Assembly: GCF_000003605.2 (NCBI RefSeq)
Contig: NW_003156233.1
Coordinates: 22,052-67,394, forward strand
DNA: 45,343 nt
Reading direction: 5' to 3'
Origin: Saccoglossus kowalevskii
Lineage: Eukaryota; Hemichordata; Enteropneusta; Harrimaniidae
The position numbers were made by a program, and so were the translations under genes. The notes below the pieces were generated by a model. That model saw nothing but the letters and a program-made list of their open reading frames with translations. It had not been told where the DNA came from and made no database searches. Below, piece by piece: positions 44,101-45,343 of this stretch; within the stretch, counting starts at the first letter, position 1, and each line of letters opens with the position of its first letter.

Positions 44101-44175
44101 TTTGAAACTTTGTCAAATCAACCAGTCTACTAAGGTTTTCCGGAGTCAATGGTTGCTTGATGAACAAATCATTCC
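714..44175 (-). CDS. BIRC6: BIRC6 (BRUCE/Apollon) homologue, whole partial gene
   Basis: This entry covers the whole gene; its exons w1-w47 are listed separately. BIRC6 is a very large cytoplasmic/membrane-associated IAP. In vertebrates it binds caspases and SMAC and ubiquitinates them, together with LC3, using a C-terminal UBC (E2) domain. Seen here: 46 exons in collinear order from 44.2 kb to 0.7 kb on the minus strand with GT/AG borders, plus a 47th (terminal) exon misplaced at 17.1 kb. Phases agree at every junction except for two one-base conflicts (w20, w27). The coding total is about 12.4 kb. The BIR and WD-like N-terminus is absent, presumably beyond the right edge. Ser, Asn-Gly, Gln and Asp tracts are lineage-specific additions relative to my recollection of the vertebrate protein. 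Introns longer than 300 bases in which I saw nothing: 2723-3125, 5545-5887, 9433-9796, 10580-11158, 12104-12531, 21015-21431, 24028-24383, 29197-29630, 30613-31035, 36377-36716, 37091-37594, 40924-41239 and 41412-41822. Confidence 0.95.
849..1580. other. intron w45-w46, nothing recognised
   Basis: AT-rich intron. I saw no repeat family, no second gene and no extra exon in it. Confidence 0.6.
1581..1769 (-). CDS. BIRC6: BIRC6 exon w45 (UBC domain, C-terminal half)
   Basis: 63 codons, phase 0 at both ends (acceptor TTTGATTGCAG, donor GTAGGT). It encodes [40 protein letters not shown] and [16 protein letters not shown]. The GT immediately after KD is the donor; reading on into Val is intron. 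Confidence 0.98.
1891..1968 (-). CDS. BIRC6: BIRC6 exon w44 (UBC active-site exon)
   Basis: 26 codons, phase 0 at both ends (acceptor AACATTAG, donor GTAAGT). It encodes [19 protein letters not shown]. The Cys (codon 1963-1965) is the thioester-forming E2 active-site residue, so the enzyme appears catalytically intact. The correct frame is short and is overlapped by a longer spurious ORF. Confidence 0.97.
2184..2345 (-). CDS. BIRC6: BIRC6 exon w43 (UBC domain)
   Basis: 54 codons, phase 0 at both ends. It encodes the E2 core strands: [27 protein letters not shown] and [12 protein letters not shown]. The FNPN motif stands where most E2 enzymes have HPN, as in vertebrate BIRC6. Confidence 0.98.
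2505..2722 (-). CDS. BIRC6: BIRC6 exon w42 (start of UBC region)
   Basis: Acceptor is TTTCTTACAG and donor GTAAAA; it takes 2 bases and ends in phase 0. It encodes [20 protein letters not shown] and [16 protein letters not shown], the conserved entry to the BIRC6 UBC domain. Confidence 0.97.
3126..3239 (-). CDS. BIRC6: BIRC6 exon w41
   Basis: Acceptor is TTCTTTGACAG and donor GTAAGT-like (GTAAG); it takes 2 bases and leaves 1. It encodes [19 protein letters not shown], matching the vertebrate LEEKYVAVMKKLQF helix just before the UBC domain. Confidence 0.92.
3312..3935 (+). repeat. family B element B1
   Basis: The 5' end has a CCATGCATGG palindrome followed by TACAGTCCCCGTTAG. The core has units with the motif AAATGGCCGTC and a later CAGCCATTTTGAAT. 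The 3' end is a hairpin with inner arms TTCGGAC/GTCCGAA and outer arms AGTCCCTGT/ACAGGGACT, ending CTAA. The several short ORFs over it are not genes. Confidence 0.8.
4270..4395 (-). repeat. possible tRNA-derived SINE remnant
   Basis: On the minus strand, GGTGTAATGGTTATCATG resembles a tRNA A-box region, followed about 30 bases on by a degenerate B-box-like segment and a poly(A)-like run (the plus-strand T run near 4291-4300). Too degenerate for a firm call. Confidence 0.35.
4418..4572 (-). CDS. BIRC6: BIRC6 exon w40
   Basis: Acceptor is GTTACTCCAG and donor GTGAGT; it takes 1 base and leaves 1. A charged linker leads to [16 protein letters not shown] (vertebrate GLTLLVPDIQKTAEIV) and a helix with [10 protein letters not shown]. 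Confidence 0.92.
4711..4924 (-). CDS. BIRC6: BIRC6 exon w39
   Basis: Takes 2 bases and leaves 2 before GTAAGT. It encodes [27 protein letters not shown], an acidic segment and [10 protein letters not shown] (vertebrate TCVDTYTNRL). Confidence 0.97.
5089..5257 (-). CDS. BIRC6: BIRC6 exon w38
   Basis: Phase 0 start after TTTCTTTCAG, leaving 1 base before GTATGA. It encodes VLASYINP, an acidic insert, and [19 protein letters not shown] (vertebrate [19 protein letters not shown]). Confidence 0.97.
5365..5544 (-). CDS. BIRC6: BIRC6 exon w37
   Basis: 60 codons, phase 0 at both ends (acceptor ACAATTTCAG, donor GTGCCT). A Gln/Ser linker leads to [20 protein letters not shown] and [10 protein letters not shown], a BIRC6 signature. 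Confidence 0.97.
5888..6105 (-). CDS. BIRC6: BIRC6 exon w36
   Basis: Takes 2 bases and ends in phase 0 before GTAAGA. It encodes [40 protein letters not shown] and LSHHGPRV, nearly identical to vertebrate BIRC6. Confidence 0.97.
6231..6432 (-). CDS. BIRC6: BIRC6 exon w35
   Basis: Starts in phase 0 after TTGTTGTGTAG and leaves 1 base before GTAAAG. It encodes [20 protein letters not shown] and [15 protein letters not shown], nearly identical to vertebrate BIRC6. Its 5' part is a Pro/Ser linker. The upstream intron (6433-9124) is the second longest in the gene order and holds repeat B2. Confidence 0.96.
7280..7442. mobile_element. MITE-like element with TA target duplication
   Basis: About 163 bases with terminal inverted repeats CTTTATTTTCGCT and AGCGAAAATAAAG, flanked by TA on both sides as in Tc1/mariner-type insertions. 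A second nested inverted pair (TTCGCTGAAAAG and CTTTCAGCGAA; GGAATTTATTTTC and AAATAAATTCC) gives it strong folding potential. No coding capacity. Confidence 0.65.
7733..7950 (+). repeat. 31-32-base minisatellite
   Basis: About six to seven units built on GCGAACTCTCAATCGTCA followed by a T run and GCCATT. The right end closes in an inverted repeat, GCCATTGCGA with TCGCAATGGC (about 7918-7951). The overlapping plus-strand ORFs in all three frames simply translate the repeat and are not genes. Confidence 0.8.
9125..9432 (-). CDS. BIRC6: BIRC6 exon w34
   Basis: Takes 2 bases and ends in phase 0 before GTAAGT. It encodes [25 protein letters not shown] and [16 protein letters not shown] (vertebrate [20 protein letters not shown] and FEWVTIEQSGELVYEAP). 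Confidence 0.96.
9797..10114 (-). CDS. BIRC6: BIRC6 exon w33
   Basis: Acceptor is TTATTTTGCAG and donor GTGACT; it takes 2 bases and leaves 1. It encodes [13 protein letters not shown] (vertebrate [11 protein letters not shown]), [17 protein letters not shown] and [20 protein letters not shown]. Together with the end of w31 this forms the ubiquitin-like part (inference). Confidence 0.96.
10388..10579 (-). CDS. BIRC6: BIRC6 exon w32
   Basis: Takes 2 bases and leaves 1 before GTAAGA. It encodes [20 protein letters not shown] (vertebrate DTPSITAKLI), then a Pro/Glu-rich linker that is not conserved. Confidence 0.93.
11159..12103 (-). CDS. BIRC6: BIRC6 exon w31 (enters ubiquitin-like region)
   Basis: 945 bases, taking 2 and leaving 1 before GTAAAC. 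It encodes [66 protein letters not shown] and [17 protein letters not shown], all conserved. The last part opens the segment I read as the ubiquitin-like region that precedes the UBC domain. Confidence 0.97.
12532..12701 (-). CDS. BIRC6: BIRC6 exon w30
   Basis: Acceptor is TTATGTTTTCAG and donor GTATAT; it takes 1 base and leaves 1. It encodes [20 protein letters not shown] and LMEWMGI (vertebrate LKKAVDSLLCSMCHVHPNYF and LMGWMGI). Confidence 0.95.
12835..13068 (-). CDS. BIRC6: BIRC6 exon w29
   Basis: Acceptor is TTATTATAG and donor GTAAAC; it takes 1 base and leaves 2. It encodes [12 protein letters not shown] and [20 protein letters not shown] (vertebrate [20 protein letters not shown]). 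Confidence 0.96.
13160..13265 (-). CDS. BIRC6: BIRC6 exon w28
   Basis: Acceptor is ATGCATTTCAG and donor GTAATT; it takes 2 bases and leaves 2. It encodes [20 protein letters not shown] (vertebrate SSDSTIDILYQLGTTQDPGT). In the protein it follows w27 directly, so the misplaced exon w47 lies inside the w27-w28 intron. Confidence 0.94.
13356..14210 (+). repeat. family A element A1, possibly chimeric
   Basis: The 5' end is the hairpin CAGCC-TATC-GGCTG followed by TAGCTCCGCTGT. Core units of 157-159 bases recur at 13581, 13738, 13897 and 14054 (each with GAGAGAGGTC). A short GAC microsatellite follows. The 3' hairpin has outer arms AGCTCCGCT/AGCGGAGCT and inner arms CGAC/GTCG, ending CTAA at 14210. 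The first and last 12 bases of the motif (TAGCTCCGCTGT, ACAGCGGAGCTA) are inverted copies. Confidence 0.85.
14211..17106. other. probable BIRC6 3' UTR and 3' flank
   Basis: The right part (about 16.45-17.1 kb) is probably 3' UTR of w47. The rest is AT-rich with no recognised gene. A 74-codon minus-strand ORF at 14730-14954 has an ordinary-looking protein sequence but no match I recognise. A degenerate repeat with a 20-base palindrome lies near 15.1-15.25 kb, and a short AT run at 15401-15419. Confidence 0.5.
16462..16646 (-). terminator. candidate BIRC6 polyadenylation signals
   Basis: Downstream of the w47 stop on the minus strand, the first canonical AATAAA lies at 16646-16641 and a second at 16467-16462. 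The second is followed by a T/G-rich stretch. They would give 3' UTRs of about 0.5 and 0.65 kb. The true site is not known. Confidence 0.35.
17107..17463 (-). CDS. BIRC6: BIRC6 exon w47: C-terminal exon, out of order
   Basis: Starts in phase 0 after TTTTGCATTTACAG and ends at a TAA stop (17107-17109), 118 codons. It begins [20 protein letters not shown], the direct continuation of w46 (vertebrate ALK then RHTAQLREEL), and its phase fits w46. Here it lies in the w27-w28 intron, where splicing from w27 would shift the frame and reach a stop at the eighth codon. It carries a long Asp/Glu tract absent from the vertebrate tail as I recall it, then a Ser-rich end (DEIDSGQ). Confidence 0.92.
   Translation of the reverse strand, partial: RHTTQLCEELAKLKRPEDFEAEEEDDDDDDDDDEDNDDDGGDDDVVEDTASASFVKSSDVTVNNLSDLGDPGKEDSAASGSGDDGKSDLTQAPSMTSLESSSISSNIAVGYDEIDSGQ
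17660..18807 (+). repeat. family C element split by B3, running into the gap
   Basis: C-like sequence occurs at about 17700-17804 (CAGGTAACTGATATGAACAG) and again at about 18560-18806 (TTAATTAGGTGATTAATAAG), with element B3 between them. I read this as a B element inserted into an older C element. The right end stops at the 50-N gap. Confidence 0.55.
17805..18541 (+). repeat. family B element B3
   Basis: The 5' hairpin is GTCATTG-T-CAATGAC, followed by ACGTCCCCGTT. Core units carry AAATGGCCGCCAGTCGGCCA. An ACGG-type microsatellite lies near 18470-18490. The 3' hairpin (TTCGGAC/GTCCGAA and AGTCCCCGTT/AACGGGGACT) ends in CTAA at 18541. Confidence 0.85.
18808..18857. other. assembly gap of 50 N
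   Basis: Exactly 50 N, which looks like a placeholder rather than a measured size. Family C sequence lies to its left and family A sequence to its right, so it joins two unrelated repeats. Confidence 0.95.
18858..19303 (+). repeat. family A element A2 (5' end lost in gap)
   Basis: Three core units (the first partial) with TCAAAGCAATTG and CTTTTTACC-like motifs, an expanded ACG microsatellite (about 19226-19251), and the full family A 3' hairpin ending CTAA at 19303. The 5' end is missing because of the gap. Confidence 0.85.
19479..19730 (-). CDS. BIRC6: BIRC6 exon w27, with an apparent 1-base insertion
   Basis: Acceptor is TTCTTCAACAG and donor GTGAGT. It takes 1 base and should leave 1, so 251 bases are expected, but 252 are present. 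The first frame reads [13 protein letters not shown] to [10 protein letters not shown] and then stops. Dropping one base near 19578 restores [20 protein letters not shown], matching vertebrate NIEVVLVKIGLQSTRIGLKLID. The corrected end (1 base left) fits w28. Confidence 0.88.
20089..20124 (+). repeat. AAAT microsatellite
   Basis: About nine tandem AAAT units, imperfect at the right end, in the w26-w27 intron. Confidence 0.9.
20304..20583 (-). CDS. BIRC6: BIRC6 exon w26
   Basis: Acceptor is GTCTTGCAG and donor GTATAT; it takes 2 bases and leaves 2. It continues the module with [15 protein letters not shown] and [20 protein letters not shown]. The closing IGLSQI-LLG strand is typical of galactose-binding-like folds. 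Confidence 0.96.
20814..21014 (-). CDS. BIRC6: BIRC6 exon w25 (second jelly-roll-like module)
   Basis: Acceptor is TTTTCAACAG and donor GTAAGT; it takes 2 bases and leaves 1. It encodes [20 protein letters not shown] and [20 protein letters not shown], almost identical to vertebrate BIRC6. It is short and easily missed, but one of the best matches in the window. Confidence 0.96.
21432..21629 (-). CDS. BIRC6: BIRC6 exon w24
   Basis: Takes 2 bases (the A left by w23 completes Asn) and leaves 1 before GTAGGT. It encodes [23 protein letters not shown] and [10 protein letters not shown], matching vertebrate GVQLICNNMV, MVSTIMKFLDSGP and EGIHNFAPLG. Confidence 0.95.
21716..22156 (+). repeat. family B element B4, degenerate
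   Basis: Starts with GTGCCTGTTAGTTATTAAG, a worn form of the B 5' end. It has ATGGCTGCCAGTTGGCCA in the core and a damaged 3' hairpin with GGCCGAACAGAGACTGAACTAA-like sequence. Same orientation as the other B copies. Confidence 0.7.
22448..22765 (+). repeat. family B element B5, short
   Basis: The 5' end CTATGCATGGTACAGTCCCC matches B1 closely. About one core unit follows. The 3' end keeps GCGTCCGAACGAAGACTAA but has lost the left arm of the hairpin, so it is internally deleted. Confidence 0.75.
22988..24027 (-). CDS. BIRC6: BIRC6 exon w23
   Basis: The longest exon here (1,040 bases); it takes 1 base and leaves 1 before GTAAGT. It encodes [46 protein letters not shown] and [20 protein letters not shown], all conserved. 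The centre is a long Ser/Gln/acidic insert with a Gln run, less conserved and probably disordered. Confidence 0.96.
24384..24520 (-). CDS. BIRC6: BIRC6 exon w22
   Basis: Phase 0 start after TGTTTTACAG, leaving 2 bases before GTATGG. It encodes [18 protein letters not shown] (vertebrate VGPTATQAMQEFLTRLQV). A second possible donor 4 bases downstream is excluded because it breaks the phase with w23. Confidence 0.94.
24791..25174 (+). repeat. family A element A3, shortest intact copy
   Basis: Both ends are present: 5' hairpin CAGCC-TATC-GGCTG then TAGCTCCGCTGT; 3' hairpin ending CTAA at 25174. Only one full core unit plus the end unit lies between them, followed by a short GAC microsatellite. 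Useful as the minimal form of the element. Confidence 0.85.
25175..25800. other. intron sequence w21-w22, nothing recognised
   Basis: AT-rich, with several short internal direct echoes (AAAAAGTGTCAAAAAGTG). No family A, B or C motif, and no exon. Confidence 0.5.
25801..26792 (-). CDS. BIRC6: BIRC6 exon w21
   Basis: A large exon (992 bases) taking 2 bases and ending in phase 0 before GTATGT. After an acidic linker it encodes [20 protein letters not shown] (vertebrate [20 protein letters not shown]), then [22 protein letters not shown] and a helical stretch with [16 protein letters not shown]. Armadillo-like middle of the protein. Confidence 0.96.
26884..27041 (-). CDS. BIRC6: BIRC6 exon w20, with an apparent 1-base deletion
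   Basis: Acceptor is TATTTACAG and donor GTAACG. It must take 2 bases from w19 and leave 1 for w21, so 159 bases are expected, but 158 are present. The 5' part reads correctly in one frame ([13 protein letters not shown]). The 3' part resembles BIRC6 only in another ([19 protein letters not shown], compare vertebrate DDSLQQSSVQLLETIDEP). The 5' frame of the second part has two stops upstream. One base appears to be missing around 26960-26985. Confidence 0.8.
27042..27607. other. intron w19-w20, nothing recognised
   Basis: AT-rich. A 97-codon plus-strand ORF lies across most of it but has no recognisable motif and sits antisense to the gene. Confidence 0.5.
27608..27791 (-). CDS. BIRC6: BIRC6 exon w19
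   Basis: Phase 0 start, leaving 1 base before GTGAGT. It encodes [16 protein letters not shown] and [16 protein letters not shown], matching vertebrate ARIANATRPTIHLCEI and GTDFNRGDISWGGAWA. Confidence 0.96.
27906..28127 (-). CDS. BIRC6: BIRC6 exon w18
   Basis: 74 codons, phase 0 at both ends (donor GTATGT). It encodes [11 protein letters not shown], a variable acidic linker, and [20 protein letters not shown] (vertebrate [19 protein letters not shown]). Confidence 0.95.
28247..28351 (-). CDS. BIRC6: BIRC6 exon w17 (short coiled coil)
   Basis: 35 codons, phase 0 at both ends (acceptor TTTTGCCAG, donor GTAAAT). It encodes [14 protein letters not shown] and [13 protein letters not shown], a charged helix matching the vertebrate AKQKALVEQMEKEK to LKQATSK region. 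It is too short to stand out as an ORF; it was placed by phase with its neighbours. Confidence 0.9.
28352..29020. other. intron w16-w17, unrecognised higher-GC patch
   Basis: At 28477-28794 the composition is less AT-rich and there is a 105-codon plus-strand ORF with several Cys ([20 protein letters not shown]). I do not recognise it; it may be a decayed retroposed fragment or chance. Confidence 0.3.
29021..29196 (-). CDS. BIRC6: BIRC6 exon w16
   Basis: Acceptor is TTCTTGCTAG and donor GTAATA; it takes 2 bases and ends in phase 0. It has NRWDFI (vertebrate NQWSFI) and [19 protein letters not shown], matching the vertebrate RKIRKQLVHHKQQLNLLK helix. Confidence 0.94.
29631..29774 (-). CDS. BIRC6: BIRC6 exon w15
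   Basis: Acceptor is TTGTATGCAG and donor GTAAAA; it takes 2 bases and leaves 1. It encodes [17 protein letters not shown] (vertebrate DIPMISWVVMLVSRLLD), followed by an Asp-rich and then a Lys-rich linker. Confidence 0.92.
30080..30309. mobile_element. piggyBac-type MITE with TTAA flanks
   Basis: Terminal inverted repeats CCTTTCAACCACCAG and CTGGTGGTGAAAGGG lie directly inside TTAA at 30076-30079 and 30310-30313. TTAA duplications and ends starting with CC are typical of piggyBac elements. About 230 bases, no coding capacity. Confidence 0.75.
30464..30612 (-). CDS. BIRC6: BIRC6 exon w14
   Basis: Acceptor is TTTGTTGTAG and donor GTGAGG; it takes 1 base and leaves 1. It encodes [18 protein letters not shown], matching vertebrate VLESLLNLLDNLLSPLQP. 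Confidence 0.93.
31036..31805 (-). CDS. BIRC6: BIRC6 exon w13
   Basis: Phase 0 start after TTTTGTAG, leaving 2 bases before GTGAGT. It finishes the beta module with [16 protein letters not shown], then has [36 protein letters not shown] and WWGEFL, all strongly BIRC6-like. The second part is helical and probably armadillo-like. Confidence 0.97.
31974..32188 (-). CDS. BIRC6: BIRC6 exon w12 (beta-sandwich module)
   Basis: Takes 2 bases and ends in phase 0 before GTAAGT. It encodes [19 protein letters not shown] and [20 protein letters not shown], one of the most conserved parts of BIRC6. The pattern resembles galactose-binding/discoidin-like jelly rolls; I take it as a substrate- or scaffold-binding module, which is inference. 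Confidence 0.96.
32327..32435 (-). CDS. BIRC6: BIRC6 exon w11
   Basis: Starts in phase 0 after TATATTACAG and leaves 1 base before GTGAGT. A Pro/Asn-rich linker leads to [10 protein letters not shown], matching vertebrate QSIIIERMHSG. This opens the beta-rich module completed in w12-w13. Confidence 0.93.
32657..33159 (+). repeat. family A element A4, cut by the N gap
   Basis: 5' hairpin CAGCC-TGTC-GGCTG, then a diverged TAGCTTCGCT. Three core units follow at about 157-base spacing, and the element disappears into the N gap at 33160. The gap probably reflects unresolved tandem units. Confidence 0.85.
33160..33907. other. assembly gap of 748 N
   Basis: The gap begins inside the tandem core of A4 and ends next to unrelated sequence. 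Any BIRC6 exon between w10 and w11 could be hidden here. ORFs drawn through it are artefacts. Confidence 0.95.
33908..34019 (-). CDS. possible extra BIRC6 exon cut by the N gap
   Basis: A 37-codon open stretch begins after a weak ATCAAGAAATTAG acceptor that follows eight T, and runs into the N gap. Read in phase 0 it would fit between w10 (ends phase 0) and w11 (starts phase 0). It encodes [15 protein letters not shown] and [12 protein letters not shown] cannot match it securely to vertebrate BIRC6, whose linker here is variable. It may be chance. Confidence 0.3.
34040..34330. promoter_or_regulatory. CpG-rich, promoter-like patch in an intron
   Basis: About 16 CpG in 290 bases within very AT-rich surroundings, an inverted CCAAT (CGATTGG at about 34190), and on the plus strand a short ORF starting AAGCATGGCGGATATCG (about 34261) that stops after 23 codons. 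This could be a promoter or first exon of a nested gene or antisense transcript, or a fragment of a mobile element. Nothing proves it. Confidence 0.25.
35262..35468 (-). other. unassigned ORF fragment in an intron
   Basis: 68 codons on the minus strand, with an internal TTCCTAG that could be an acceptor. The part after it reads [20 protein letters not shown] and [10 protein letters not shown]. It looks protein-like but I do not recognise it, and it is not BIRC6. A decayed transposon gene is possible. Confidence 0.25.
35760..36014 (-). CDS. BIRC6: BIRC6 exon w10
   Basis: Exactly 85 codons, phase 0 at both ends (acceptor TCTTTACCAG, donor GTAAGG). It continues the helix of w9 with KQKLEDKLQ and then has [12 protein letters not shown], a BIRC6 signature (vertebrate [12 protein letters not shown]). 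The remainder is a poorly conserved linker. Confidence 0.95.
36186..36376 (-). CDS. BIRC6: BIRC6 exon w9 (Gln-rich coiled coil)
   Basis: Acceptor is ATCTCTTTAG and donor GTACAC; it takes 2 bases and ends in phase 0. After a Gly/Ala/Ser/Thr-rich segment it encodes [20 protein letters not shown], matching the vertebrate Gln-rich helix almost residue for residue. Confidence 0.95.
36717..37090 (-). CDS. BIRC6: BIRC6 exon w8 (Ser and Asn-Gly tracts)
   Basis: Acceptor is ATTTCAATAG and donor GTAAGA; it takes 1 base and leaves 1. It encodes [14 protein letters not shown] at its start and [20 protein letters not shown] at its end, both conserved. Between them lies a low-complexity linker with a run of ten Ser and an alternating Gly-Asn run. 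The linker is much less regular in vertebrates and is probably disordered. Confidence 0.94.
37595..37849 (-). CDS. BIRC6: BIRC6 exon w7
   Basis: Acceptor is TAATTCCAG and donor GTCAGT; it takes 1 base and leaves 2. It encodes [20 protein letters not shown] and [13 protein letters not shown], helical BIRC6 sequence (vertebrate GGSVYWYFVLLNYVKDEDL and ACASLLTAVSRQL). Confidence 0.95.
38160..38387 (-). repeat. tRNA-derived SINE fragment truncated by B6
   Basis: On the minus strand, AAGTTCAAATCC (about 38346-38357) resembles a pol III B box. It is preceded by GACTCGGGATCGGTAGACCC, as expected of a tRNA-derived head. The A-box part is missing because repeat B6 begins at about 38388. Confidence 0.45.
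38388..39604 (+). repeat. family B element B6
   Basis: 5' hairpin GTCATT-GAA-AATGAC followed by ACAGTCCCCGTTA. Several core units contain AAGATGGCTGCCAGTCGGCC. A GGACAGACAGACGCAC-type satellite lies at 39090-39200. The end keeps GGACGGAGACTAA but lacks the left arm of the 3' hairpin. It is the uninterrupted counterpart of B2. Confidence 0.85.
39627..39752 (-). CDS. BIRC6: BIRC6 exon w6
   Basis: Acceptor is TCCCCACAG and donor GTAAGT; 42 codons when joined, taking 1 base and leaving 2. It encodes [20 protein letters not shown], the counterpart of vertebrate FFEAGRSIAHKCARFLALC. Repeat B6 ends only about 20 bases beyond its donor (39604). Confidence 0.93.
39753..40752. other. intron w5-w6, nothing recognised
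   Basis: 1 kb of AT-rich intron. No family A, B or C motif and no extra exon seen. Confidence 0.6.
40753..40923 (-). CDS. BIRC6: BIRC6 exon w5
   Basis: Acceptor is ATTTTATAG and donor GTAAGT; it takes 1 base and leaves 2. It encodes [11 protein letters not shown] and [12 protein letters not shown], matching the vertebrate FHEKLVNTLC and LDTLCWLAGV positions. This is the start of a helical (armadillo-like) stretch. Confidence 0.93.
41240..41411 (-). CDS. BIRC6: BIRC6 exon w4
   Basis: Acceptor is ATACAACAG and donor is GTATTG; it takes 2 bases and leaves 2. The first half is variable. The second half encodes [20 protein letters not shown], aligned with vertebrate BIRC6 QEVSVTIRRFKKTS. Confidence 0.92.
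41823..42239 (-). CDS. BIRC6: BIRC6 exon w3
   Basis: Starts after TTCTCATAG with 2 bases completing a Glu codon and ends before GTAAAT leaving 1 base. The first two thirds are acidic and poorly conserved. The last third has [20 protein letters not shown] and [13 protein letters not shown], matching the vertebrate end of the same beta module. Confidence 0.92.
42369..42976 (+). repeat. family A element A5
   Basis: 5' hairpin CAGCC-TGTC-GGCTG then TAGCTCCGCTGT. Three core units (GAGAGAGGT-type motif at about 42511 and 42668, GTGAGGTC in the last), a very short GAC stretch, and the 3' hairpin with one changed inner arm (CATC for GTCG side), ending CTAA at 42976. Confidence 0.85.
43348..43577 (-). 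CDS. BIRC6: BIRC6 exon w2
   Basis: Takes 1 base to complete a Ser codon with w1 and leaves 1 base before GTAAGA. It encodes [20 protein letters not shown], the start of a jelly-roll-like beta module conserved in BIRC6. It ends in a Lys/Ser-rich basic linker that is not conserved with vertebrates. Confidence 0.93.
43740..43930 (+). repeat. degenerate family C-like repeat
   Basis: TGCAAATTAAGC, then TACCAAAAACTGATTTGAT, then four GATCA units (about 43858-43877) and a GGACAGATGCAC-type microsatellite. This matches the order of a family C element, but no 3' hairpin is visible. Confidence 0.4.
43950..44175 (-). CDS. BIRC6: BIRC6 exon w1 (first recognised exon)
   Basis: Starts after a TTTTTACTAG acceptor and ends before GTATTA. 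It takes 1 base from an upstream exon that I did not find and leaves 2 bases. It encodes [20 protein letters not shown] and, further on, a Gln/His-rich stretch with [12 protein letters not shown], both near-identical to vertebrate BIRC6. It leads into the first beta-rich module. Confidence 0.93.
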
Positions 44176-45343
44176 CTAGTAAAAACGAGTTAGTGCAACT
44201 GTTACAACACAACAAATACTAGGTTTTCTAAACCATTCCACCTGGGACACAAGAAATATAGCTATTGCTCTACTATTAGAAACTCATCTGCAATATAAGT
44301 GCAGATAAACAAAAATTAATTATATACTGAATCATTAAAATAAGAATTTATAGGAAGTGCACAGGCTAGAAATAGAAGAAATTTGTACTCAACCTTGGCA
44401 CATTAGCATAAACTGACATTAATCTACCAGAATTGTTTTTCTGTATCCATATAGTAGTATATGGTTTTTTCAATATGTAGATCAATACAGTTTCACTTTT
44501 TCTGTAGTTTTGTGCGCATATTCTTCCTAATTTACTGTTTAATCTCAATCCATTTCAATGTTAAAATAAAAATAAACTATTATGTTCATATTGCTATTTA
44601 TTTATTTCATGCAATATCTGAAGAACGTAAAGTTCAAATCTAATTGCCAGAGATAAGCATTCACGTAAAAAACTGTTTTTTTTTTAGGGTGGATGCAAAA
44701 AGCAATGTTATTTTTATCTGAGAGAATGGGTTCTAACTGGATGTGTAGTTCTCATCTGAAAACATGTTCTATAGCCCATACATTTGCATACAGCAACTAC
44801 TGAAACTGCTATACGTTTTCAAATGTGTCTGCACCCTTTTTTTTTTAAATATTATTTCTGACACTGTTTTATTGCTTTGAGTTTTCAAAAAATTGCAAAC
44901 TACATAATCCGCATAAGGGAAGAGTAGGAAATCAAACGGGCGGTGCACCGCGGTCATTACCGCGGTGTACCGCAGAACGCCGGGGAGAGCCGCGGACTGC
45001 TTATAATTAGGGGTCTCTACAGCGACCCTTGGTAATGTGTGAAATACGTACTTAACAGTTTCTTTGTGATTCCACGAGTCATTGTTTTAAAATCCAATGC
45101 TGTAAATGAATACGATATGTGCGCTTGTTTAGTATTTAGTACATGTATTTAGCGTCAATTTCCAAAGTGATGCGATACAATTTTTCATGGTACATGTAGG
45201 TATACCTTTATTACACTGGAATAAAGTTTACAATTGAAAAGAGGACGATTTACAAAGTTTCAGCGTATCCAAGCCGTATCCTGGTTCTTGATTGATTTGG
45301 CAGTATCATGTTCACCATTTGTGTCATACTCCAGAAAAAATGG
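44176..45343. other. upstream intron, with a GC-rich hairpin
   Basis: Mostly AT-rich intron 5' of w1. At 44936-45000 there is a sharply GC-rich patch with a near-perfect inverted repeat (GTGCACCGCGGT, CATT, ACCGCGGTGTAC). I found no BIRC6 exon here; the next upstream exon is probably beyond the window. Confidence 0.55.

Noticed and set aside
44769-45343. Possible BIRC6 exon at the right edge (open frames near 45.24-45.34 kb)
   Set aside because: The frames either stop before a donor or show no similarity to the BIRC6 sequence I know; not enough to call an exon.
1-45343. BIRC6 as a pseudogene because of two frame conflicts
   Set aside because: Forty-five exons are in frame, splice sites are intact, the catalytic Cys is present and similarity is high throughout; two single-base conflicts fit consensus errors better.

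Overview
The window is part of one large intron-rich animal gene: the homologue of BIRC6 (BRUCE/Apollon), a giant inhibitor-of-apoptosis protein that is also a hybrid E2/E3 ubiquitin-conjugating enzyme. It is read on the minus strand, so its 5' side lies to the right. I placed 47 exons by their GT/AG borders, by continuity of reading phase, and by comparison with the vertebrate BIRC6 sequence as I remember it. Together they encode roughly 4,100 residues, from a middle N-terminal region (44.2 kb) to the C-terminus. The N-terminal WD-like and BIR-containing part is not in the window and should lie beyond the right end. I recognise no other protein gene with confidence. The AT-rich introns, many GT/AG introns and closeness to vertebrate BIRC6 suggest a non-ecdysozoan invertebrate, probably a marine deuterostome or lophotrochozoan. 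I cannot name the species.

Layout from right to left (gene 5' to 3'): exons w1-w10 (44.2-35.8 kb); a long intron with a 748-base N gap and an unusual CpG-rich patch (35.8-32.4 kb); w11-w13, encoding a conserved beta-rich module and long helical stretch (32.4-31.0 kb); w14-w23, the armadillo-like middle (30.6-23.0 kb); w24-w27, a second jelly-roll-like module (21.6-19.5 kb); then a 6.2-kb intron. The gene continues with w28-w41 (13.3-3.1 kb), including a ubiquitin-like region, and w42-w46, the UBC domain with its active-site cysteine codon at 1963-1965.

The C-terminal exon (w47, 17107-17463) is out of order. It sits inside the w27-w28 intron, 16 kb upstream of the exon it should follow. Its phase fits w46 but not w27. 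One edge of its block is a placeholder gap of exactly 50 N and the other is a tandem-repeat element, so a scaffold misjoin is the likeliest explanation. Two other exons (w20, w27) each need a one-base correction to stay in frame.

The introns hold three families of repeats, here called A, B and C. They share one architecture: about 140-162-base tandem core units, a short microsatellite, and a 3' hairpin ending in TAA. A and B also have a small hairpin and a matching motif at the 5' end. The plan resembles non-autonomous Helentron-type elements (HINE; the pearl elements of bivalves). Every copy I can orient points the same way, antisense to the gene. There are also two MITE-like elements, a 31-32-base minisatellite, two SINE remnants and several simple repeats. 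I see no RNA gene, CRISPR array or prokaryotic feature.
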